Shown here piece after piece: positions 56,084 to 64,000 of a stretch of DNA of 64,000 bases. The position numbers and the translations under genes are program-made. Source of the stretch: Chlamydomonas sphaeroides (Eukaryota > Chlorophyta > Chlorophyceae > Chlamydomonadales > Chlamydomonadaceae); contig BDDC01000049.1 of NCBI GenBank assembly GCA_001662425.1, forward strand, positions 1 through 64,000, written 5' to 3'. How positions within the stretch are numbered: the first letter of the stretch is position 1; every line of letters starts with the position of its first letter. Under the pieces are notes generated by a model. It had not been told where the DNA came from. It ran no database searches and was given only the letters and a program-made list of their open reading frames with translations.

Positions 56084-57896
56084 AGCTCGTGCGGTATTCA
56101 TCGGAGGTGACAGGAGCTGGCGTGCGTTACGCGGTGTGTGACGGTACACATAACTGCTCAAGTGCCGTGCCGAGGGTGTGAGAAGCATTTGGCCTGACCG
56201 AATAACGGCATGGCTTGCATAGAATAATATGACATGACCACTTGCAATAGGGCTAGCAAGACAGGACCGTTTGGGTATGCTAGATAGGTGTCCTTTGATC
56301 GCGTGGTGGTCTTGTGAGGGCTGGGTTGGTCTCAGCATGTGGCTTGGTTTGTGGGGGCCCGTCTCGGCCACGGCGGGAGGGTTCCTCCCGTGCCGGGCCG
56401 CCTAAGCGCTGAAGGAGCGCATTGCCGCAAGGCGGCGGTGGTGGCGAACGTGACGCCGTGCTGCGTAGAGGTGATGGTATCCGCATGTGGCTGCTGGCGT
56501 TGGGCCGCAGCTTGGGCAGCTGGCTGGCACCAGGAGGTTAGAAATTGCTGTAAAGCCCCTTCGAAAGCTGCAGACCCGGGGCCAGCCGCCCAGGGGAGAA
56601 GCTCCTTCGCCCATGGCCACATGTAGCTCCTGGCTAGGCCGGTGCAGCGTGCGTCATGCGTGAGGGATCGATGCGCACTTCTTGACAAGTCGGACAGGCC
56701 GACACATGAACAAGGGGAACGGCGCGGCAGCGAGGCGGGGTGCAGGGGCTGTCCAAGGGTTGACCGTCACTTGAAGCCGACAGGTGGGCACAAGGGAAGA
56801 GAGCGGGAGAGGGCGACGACCACGGCGCGGACTAGGAGCAGGGACCTCCTGACCAGGAGGCCTTCTGTGGTGGACCCTTCACGCATCGGGTAGCAGCGTT
56901 GTGGCCGCGTGCTGAGCTCAAGATCTCTTGTCGAGTCCAGCGCGAGCCCTGCATGCAAGAGCCCTTAATATAGCTGGCCTACACGTGGCTCCGAATGCAA
57001 GGCAAGGAGCGCAACAGCGCGAGTTGAGTAGACTCCCGGAGGGCGGGAAACGGTACGAACCGGTCATCTCCCTCGTGCCAGGCCAGCATGCTTGGCTTGG
57101 AGCGCATACCCAGGCGATGAATAGCCGTATAGCGAAGAAGTCCGTCCCGCTGCGTGCAAGGGCTACCACGGCATCCGGGGGCATTTGACTTCGTTGCGCG
57201 GTGCGGCCGATGCCCGCAGCATGCCGCACGTAACGCTTCGCTGACAGCCTGACACGGGCCCCAGCGTCCTCGTCCCACTTGCGCGCCTTCGGCCTGGAGG
57301 GGGCCGACAGCACGACTATCTCAGGAGGCGCATGGGTGGTAGTGTACAGAGGGCCAGGACCAGCTGGGCCAGGAGCGCGGGCAGCGAGGGTGCGGGGCCG
57401 AGGGCCGGGATCCGTTGGGCCGGGAGGACGGGCAGCTTTCCACTAGCACGCGTAAGGCAGGTCTGCTGGTTTGCCCATGTCCAGGCGCGAACGACAGCGT
57501 TTCGCTGGATGCTAAGCGGGATGTGTTCGGCGAACCGCTGCGCGCAGCGGTGCGAAGCTGGCGGTTCGGCTGCCCGCTGCCCAGCTGCCCAGCTCCCGAT
57601 CCGGCAACGTCCCGTTCAAAATTTTCCTGTGTTGGGGGCTTGGGGCACCGCCACGCAAAGTACCACCTGTACATGTCGTTAGCCTGCAGCATTATATATC
57701 AATTGAAGCCGCCTCGCTGCTGAGCTGCTCGCGACTGGCACCAACGACCAAGCCTCAATCGCTAACACTAGGCACTGCACCAGCATTGAGACATACCTGC
57801 TTGACGATACATAAGGACTAAGAAGTCGCTGGTGCCTAGACAGCTGCCAGCCGACAGGCAAACGTCACATCGCAGCTTGCGTGCTCGGCAAGCCAG
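56084..57896. other. intergenic between PLAC8 gene and NEK kinase
   Basis: PLAC8 3' UTR at first (less GC-rich, 56090-56290), then mixed sequence. ATTATATATCAATTG at about 57692-57706, roughly 200 bases before the kinase ATG, is a possible promoter element. No coding signal seen. Confidence 0.5.
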
Positions 57897-60682
57897 ATGG
57901 CTGCCCCAGGCGCTGCATATGGAGCCCTTCCAAAATTCCCAAACTTCAAGGTCCGGCTCGCTCGGCTGTTGCAGCTGGCGCTCGCACCCCCCGACTGGCC
58001 GACATGACCGGCGTCGCGTGCCTCGTCGCGTGCTCAGGTGCACAAGCTGCTCGGCAAGGGAAGCTATGGAAAGGTGTACAAGGTCGAGCGTGAGAGCGAC
58101 AAGCAGCTCTACGCCCTGAAAGAGGCCGACCTCGGCTCCATGTCGCAAGCAGAGCGAGCAGACGCGGTGAACGAGGTCCGCCTGCTCGTGTCAATCAACC
58201 ACTACAACGTGGTACGTGGCGTCGCGTCGGGGAGCGCTTCGCTTCACAGGAGTTGGACCGTCGGGGCTTGCAGCAACACCCTTGCGAGCCCCGGCCCGCC
58301 GTCACTCAGCCCGCTTCGCCTTGTCTCCCAACCTGTAGCGCGGCCCGGGGGTGAGCCTCTAGCCCCGCTGTCTGCACTTTGGCCTCTCCTCTGCAGATTC
58401 GCTACAACGAAGCCTTTCTGCTGGGCAATAAGCTTTGCACGGTTATGGAGTACGCTCCCTTCGGTGACTTGCGCTACTACATCGGCAAGGGAGCAAAGCT
58501 GCGGACGCCCTTCCCCGAGGAGGCCATCTGGCGCATCTTTCTGCAGCTCTGCAGGCAAGCCTGCAAGCGTCCTCAAGCAGCAAGGTTGCATGGGCAGATA
58601 AGACATGGGGCGTGGAGAAAGCCTTGTTGGGCGTTTGATGACGGAACCCTTACCGTCGCCTTGCCTTTGGACCCTCTTACAGGGGCCTGCAGGCGCTGCA
58701 CAGCCAAAACGTCATCCACCGCGACATCAAGCCCGCTAATATCTTCCTGTGTGCCAACGATCTGCTCAAGATCGGCGACCTGGGCATCGCTAAGGCGCTC
58801 ACCAACATGAACTTTGCGCGCACGCAGATTGGCACGCCATGCTACATGGCGCCCGAGGTGCGGCCATGGTTGCGGTCCCAGGGTGGGGTGGCGGGCCAGC
58901 GCCCAACGATGCGCACCAAGGGCCCACTGCTTGCCCCGCTGCGAAGCACAAGCACGCACACGAGGGGCACATGCACAGATAGACACGCCGTGCTTCAAAC
59001 CGTGCAACACCGTTGCTCTTGCTGGCCAGGTGTGGAGCGGGCGGCCGTATTCGTACAGCAGCGACATGTGGTCTCTGGGCGCCGTGCTGTACGAGATGAT
59101 GACGTTCAGGTACGGTATCGCAGGCCCGCCTGCAGGGGCCTCGGTCGGCTGACCTCACCATCCACCATTCAGCACCCAGAGCCTTGCCTTGCCCAACCTG
59201 CTTTGGTGTGCCGCACCGTCCTCCTCCGGCTCCCCGTGCAGGACACCCATGGAGGGCCGCTCCATGGTGGATCTGCGCAACCGCATCATTGCTGGCCGGT
59301 ACACACCCGTGCCGGCCGGCCGCTACAGCAATGAACTCACGTCTCTGTGCCACAGCCTACTCAGCACGGACCCCACGAAGCGGTGAGGCAGCCCGCGCTA
59401 GCTGCGGCCTGGCCTAGAGGGCCGGTCCACGGCTGCGCGACGCTCATGGGATGAGATTCTGGATCGCAAGCAGTGCGAAGGGCTGCGTTGCTGTGTACCT
59501 AAGCGACTCGCATTGTGGCGTGCAGGCCATCGCCGTCGTCTATCCTGGGCAGCTCGGCCGCTGGCAAGTGGCTGCACGTGCTGCCCGAGCCCCCGGCCGC
59601 GTCGCGGGGCCCTGCGCGGCGCTGGACATCCGACGGTGAGCCGCGCGGGTCGCAGCTGCAGCTGCAGCTCCCTTCCACAGGCGCTGCGAACACGGCGTAA
59701 CATGGCCGCCGGCTCCACCAGACCGGCCGGCCCATCAGCAAACCCGTCTTGCCGAGTCAGCCGCAGCCGTCGAGGCCCAGTCCCCGATTGCGACACGCAT
59801 ACCGCTCCCTGAACGGCGCTCCCCTCAGGCGCCGTGTCTCGCTCCAACAGCAACCTGCTGGACACTATCGTGGTCCCGCGCGACCTCAAGCAGCTTCCCA
59901 AGCGCCTGCCGCCGCCGTCGTACGACAGCGACGTCTCCAAGCCATCTAGCAGCGCAGGCGGCGGCGGCGGGAGGCCACCCAGCAGTGCCGGCAGCTCCGT
60001 TGCGGGCGGTGGCGGCGGCCCATCGGGACTGCAGCGGCCCGTGTCGTGGAGCGGCGGGCCCGGGTCCGCGCCAAACTCCAAGCCGCCCACGCCAGTGCTG
60101 GGGGTTCCGCAGCAGAAGCTTCCGTCTATGGGTAAGAACGGGGGCGAGCTAAACGGCTTTGGCACCACGTCCACAGCCAAGGTCGCCGGCTTGGGCTGCA
60201 CTCCGGGCTGGGTGCCTGGAGGCCCTGGAAGTGCGCTGACGTGGACGCATGTCCTGCCCATGCAGCCGGCGGCGGCGGCGCGTCGCGGCCGCCCTCGCGG
60301 GAGCTTAGCCGAGCGCCCTCACCGGCGGACATCCGCGCAATGCAGGACAACCGCAAGAACGCGCAGGGTGCGTGCGCCTGGTCGCCCCAGAGGCAACTCG
60401 CGACGGCCGCCCTGCCCTGCTTAGCCCCTTCGCCAGCACATGTACATATCCCTTGCCTGCGCCGTGAGCGCGCCCGAACCCCCCCCTTGCGCTCCTTGCC
60501 CAACAGGCAACCCGCTGCCGCCGCTCGGGCCGCGCATGCCGAACGGCCTCACCCCCGCCATCGCGGCTGCGGCGGCCGCCATCAGCAATGCGTACCCGCA
60601 GCGCTGGGCTCCCAACGCGCCCGTGTCCGCGTTCGCCGCGCCGCGCGTAGCGGTGCCGTCGCGGCGCGTATCCTACTCGTAG
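57897..60682 (+). CDS. NIMA-related (NEK-family) protein kinase
   Basis: Ten phase-consistent exons: 57897-57950, 58038-58211, 58397-58554, 58683-58857, 59030-59109, 59242-59382, 59526-59635, 59829-60131, 60266-60367, 60507-60682; 490 residues. Kinase landmarks: Gly loop GKGSYG at 24-29, K46 in YALKEADL, catalytic HRDIKPAN with D143, and DLG (161-163) in place of DFG, as in NEK6/7 and other NEKs. Then IGTPCYMAPE ending at E187, SDMWSLGAVLYEM, and TPMEGRSMVDLRNRII. The C-terminal 200 residues are Gly/Pro/Ser-rich, without coiled coil, ending RRVSYS. Algal NEKs act in cell cycle and cilium length or severing; which one this is cannot be said. Exon 3 ends at a GC donor (TGCAG|GCAAGC). The exon 1 donor (AAG|GTCCGG) is weak, but the joined frame FPNFKVHKLLGKG is correct. 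Confidence 0.92.
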
Positions 60683-62792
60683 CGACCAGACGTTGAGCAG
60701 GTCCCGAGGGGACCCGAGCGTTGACTACGACTGCAGGTTGCTGTGCGATTTGGAGTTGGTGACGTTGCAGGCATTGCTGGGGATTCTCATTGCTGGAGCG
60801 GGGAGGCTTGTTGTGCTCCGGCCTTGTCGCCGGACGGGGAGCCATTCATCTTGACTGGGTTGCTGGGCCGACCGCGGTCATGCGGCTGGTTGCGTGCCAG
60901 CCGGACTGGACGGGCTGGGCGGCCGGAGCGGGGTTGCATGACGGGTGTGGACGAGAAGCTATTCGCGGGGTCTGGGGGCTGGCGGTGCCAGGCTGCGTGC
61001 CTGGTGTGCGCATATCCTGGAGAGGGCACGAGTCCTGACAAGCAATTAGCGTTTACAAGCCCTTTCTCATCAGGCTTGCACATCCAAACGAGCCCGGAAG
61101 CAGGGGAGATCCCCTGCCCGGAAGCTCATGGACTGCGATGATAGGCCTGATACTGTTTTGTTTGTCGTCGCCTATCAATCCGTTCCGCGTGTTCCATATA
61201 CAATAAAAGCACGCGTGCTAAACCCGCCTGGTCATCCACACACATTACATCACGCATAGTGTCACCCGGCCTAGCACCCAGGCCCCACAAACGCTTTCTA
61301 ATGCACGCACATGCACACAATCCAGGAGGACATGACGCTCATCCTCAACTGCACGTTCAGCCCCACACGCTCAACACAGCCGCTTCTCCCTTCGCCTGCC
61401 CGCCGGCCTGTTGACCTCGAGCGGCAAAATACACAACCGAGACGTCATCAGCGCCCTGTGTTGCCCCCGCGGAATGCCCGCCAGGTTGGCTGCCAGCGGT
61501 GCGGCTCTGGCCCGACACCAAAAAATCCAGAGCCAGCGCCTGTCACCCGGTGGCTACACCACCACATGACGTAGCCTACCCAAAAGAGAAGCCCTCCTCG
61601 CGATTACGTCAAGGCTTGTGTCGTTAATCTCACCGTATCCTGAAAACCTCTGCCGAACACTGCCGCGTCCAATTGAACGTGTGGCTGGTGCCACAGCTTA
61701 AGTACCGCTCCCGTGCTACGTGGCACCGTGGAGCATGTCGAGAGACCTCTTGCTCTGTGGGCTAAAACGCCTACTACAGAACGACGCCGGTATCAGGCCT
61801 CGCTCCCTCGCTGCGATGCACATGAGCCGGCAGCCAATAGTGCCGTACTGAGCCACGGCCCCGAGCCCTCCACCGGCAGCAGTTGCCTTCCTGCGACTCC
61901 CAACACGACGAGCCACAGCGGCTCTTCATCGACCTCAGATCCCCGGTCAGTGGGCTGTCCATTGCCCACAGCTCCAGCCACAGGGGCCCAGAACGCCATC
62001 CAGCCATCCACGGCATCCAGCCATACATAGCTCTTTATTGCTGAGTTCATTCGGTGTGCCCGCCACCACCCACGGGCCACGGCCCCAGCCACAGGCCTCT
62101 CCTGGGCCCCACAGCTAGCGCCACGTAATGCACACACAGCGCTGCCTCACACCCCCTCGTCGACGGCTTAGCTGCCCGCTACTAAAACACATACCGCATG
62201 ATACTGTTATCAAGGTCGCGCAGCCTGCCTGCAAAGAAAGCTAAGCATAACGCGTCCCTCCTGCGACGCCCCAACCCAGGCAAGGCGAGCCCCAGCTGGC
62301 TTCCTCCGGATGCACAGCGTGCTTCCGCCCTAGGCTATAGCTTATTCGTTCGGCAGCGTACGGCGCAGTACGTCCTGACAGACCCACCACCATCCACCAT
62401 GCCGTCAACACCAGACACACCCACACACCGCAGCGCCTGCCGCAGCGCCTCGCTCCCATCGGCGCAGGCAATGCTCGGACCAGCACCAGCATACCCTACG
62501 CTTCCAACCCGCCCCATACATGAGCATGAACCCCGCCCCACGAGCTCAAGCACGGCCAAGAACGTCTTACTAATATAATTATCTTTGTTATGATTGTTGA
62601 AGAGCGCGTCGACACCAGACGCAGCGTGTCAACACCAGACACACCTGGCACAGCCACCATCCTTCCCCATGAGCTCACAGAAGCTCGCCGCAGCGCCCGA
62701 CAACACGCACGGTGCGCCGTCGCAGTCGCGTCGTCACTGCTTGCCGCGACGCGCCCTGCGTCCCTTCATGCCACGGAGCTGCTGACCACAGC
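60683..62792. other. intergenic between convergent NEK kinase and last gene
   Basis: Holds both 3' flanks. Several stretches (61030-61260, 61590-61720, 62180-62230, 62560-62600) are less GC-rich. GTCAACACCAGACACACC occurs at about 62403 and again at 62627. No open frame with family resemblance. Confidence 0.5.
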
Positions 62793-63824
62793 TCACTCGC
62801 CGCGGTGCAGAAAGTGCTTGACGCGCTGCATGAGGCTCGACTCGTGCTGCTGCTGATGGTGCGACCGCTCCTCGCCCAGTGGGTGCTGCGGCTCCCGGGA
62901 CAGGCGCCGCTGCGGCTGCGCCGGCGGATGCGGATGCGCATGCGCCTGCACCGCGCACTCATCCGCAAACGTGGTGCGCCGCAGGGCCTTGCTATGCGGT
63001 GACACGCGGCCAGGGTCGGCCGTCGCGGGCCGAGGGCCCTCGCCCGCCGCGGCACCGCGCGGCCGCAAGCTCCTGCTCTGAGCAAACACGCGCCCCTGGG
63101 CCGCGCTCGCGCCGGCGGTAGGCCCCGCGCCGGCGTCAGCGTCGATGGCAGCAGCCGACGTCAGGCAGCTGAGGCTGACGGCCACTCCCGGCGTGCGCCC
63201 CTTCGCAGGTAGGCAGTACGGCACATGCAGTGCAACCGGCACCTCATCGGCTGCGCCAGATGTGGGGCCGCTGGGGCTGTGCGGCTCGGCCCCAGGCGCC
63301 GGCGCCAGCGCGTTCAAGGCCAGCGGGGCGCTTAAGACGGCGGACACGTCGGCAAAACGCGGCCGGCGTGCTGTGTGGTGGCCCGACCCGCCGCAGTCCT
63401 GCACCGCCGCCAGCTGCTGCTGCAGGTGCGCCAGGCCACCCGCCAGCGGCTCGCTGTAACAGCAGCCCTCCGCATGCTGCTCCTGCGACTGCGCATGCAT
63501 CCGCAGCTGCATCCGCAGCTGCGCGGCGGCCTGCTGTGGAGACCACAGGGTGGGCAGGCCCGGATCCGCGAGCTCGGCTGCGGGCATCGCCCAGGGCCCA
63601 GGGCCGGCGGTGGCGCCTGGTCGCTGCGAGGCCGACGGCTGCCGCCCCAGGCAAGAAGGGCCCAATGGGCTTAGGCACCCTTCGTCTATGGACCCGCGGC
63701 GCAGCCAGGGGCTCATCGCGACCGGGCTGGCTGGGCTGAGGCTGTTTGGGCTGGCGGCGGCGTGCCAGCCGTCGCAGACCACTGAGGCCGGGCGCGTCGG
63801 CTGCAGGGGGGCGCCGCTGGCCGG
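62793..63824 (-). CDS. last exon of an unrecognised low-complexity protein
   Basis: A minus-strand open frame runs from an acceptor at about 63825 (CCCACCCCGCAG) to the stop at 62793, 343 residues. It is Ala/Pro/Gln/Ser-rich, with weak order in RPRFADVSAVLSAPLALNAL and LRRTTFADECAVQAHAH and a basic end, SLMQRVKHFLHRGE. The two FAD-containing segments preceded by basic residues (RRPRFADV and RRTTFADE) form a short repeated motif about 140 residues apart. An upstream exon with PCWLFFVSCG around 63865-63900 is possible. The gene continues beyond the window. Function unknown. Confidence 0.45.
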   Translation of the reverse strand, partial: PASGAPLQPTRPASVVCDGWHAAASPNSLSPASPVAMSPWLRRGSIDEGCLSPLGPSCLGRQPSASQRPGATAGPGPWAMPAAELADPGLPTLWSPQQAAAQLRMQLRMHAQSQEQHAEGCCYSEPLAGGLAHLQQQLAAVQDCGGSGHHTARRPRFADVSAVLSAPLALNALAPAPGAEPHSPSGPTSGAADEVPVALHVPYCLPAKGRTPGVAVSLSCLTSAAAIDADAGAGPTAGASAAQGRVFAQSRSLRPRGAAAGEGPRPATADPGRVSPHSKALRRTTFADECAVQAHAHPHPPAQPQRRLSREPQHPLGEERSHHQQQHESSLMQRVKHFLHRGE

Positions 63825-64000
63825 CTGCGGGGTGGAGGGGACGGAGGGGACGGCAGCGCATGCATGTCACTCATCCCACACGACACGAAGAACAGCCAGC
63901 AGGGGCGCGGCGTGACATGGCGCGGCGGGGGCTGGCCGGTGTACCGGAAATGTCTCGAGCCCGGGGGGCTTGCTTGCGCAGCGGGCGACCCTCCTGCTTA

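Overview
The window is nuclear DNA of a green alga. The sequence is very GC-rich, and genes are broken into many short exons by GT-AG introns (and a few GC-AG introns). Proteins carry long Ala/Gly/Pro/Gln/Ser-rich low-complexity stretches, and introns hold many minisatellites and dispersed repeats. Gene content is eukaryotic throughout (U4/snoRNP protein SNU13, T7-like organellar RNA polymerase, CNNM, NEK kinase, RJL GTPase, LTO1, PLAC8). A mitochondrial-type ribosomal protein uS12 is encoded in the nucleus. That is expected where mtDNA has lost its ribosomal protein genes, as in Chlamydomonadales and Sphaeropleales; the lineage is an inference, not proven here. No CRISPR array, prophage, operon or convincing tRNA/rRNA gene was seen.

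Layout: 0.1-1.7 kb, minus-strand multi-pass membrane protein (unrecognised, partial). 2.3-8.9 kb, plus, CMR1/WDR76-type WD40 protein in at least 14 exons. 9.5-14.5 kb (perhaps to 15.0), plus, large Gln/His/Pro/Ser-rich protein of unknown function. 15.0-20.7 kb, gene-poor, with a G-rich degenerate satellite. 20.7-21.6 kb, plus, organellar uS12. 22.1-23.5 kb, minus, RJL/DNAJC27-like GTPase. 24.0-32.5 kb, minus, CNNM (DUF21 + CBS pair) in 20 exons. 33.4-34.3 kb, minus, SNU13. 35.2-37.8 kb, minus, LTO1, interrupted by a gap of about 0.33 kb. 38.1-51.1 kb, plus, mitochondrial/organellar RNA polymerase in 27 exons, divergent from LTO1. 51.1-54.2 kb, gene-poor with a second gap. 54.2-56.1 kb, plus, PLAC8-domain protein with a Lys/Glu tail. 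57.9-60.7 kb, plus, NEK-family kinase. 62.8-63.9 kb, minus, 3' part of an unrecognised protein.

The genes are independent housekeeping and regulatory loci. A loose theme is organelle expression (uS12, RNA polymerase) and RNP/translation biogenesis (SNU13, LTO1). For the gene models described exon by exon, boundaries were placed by hand from splice consensus and checked for reading-phase continuity. The most unusual structure is in the introns. Several contain degraded copies of the neighbouring exon edge together with its splice site, especially in the RNA polymerase gene, and small dispersed repeats recur inside introns of different genes.
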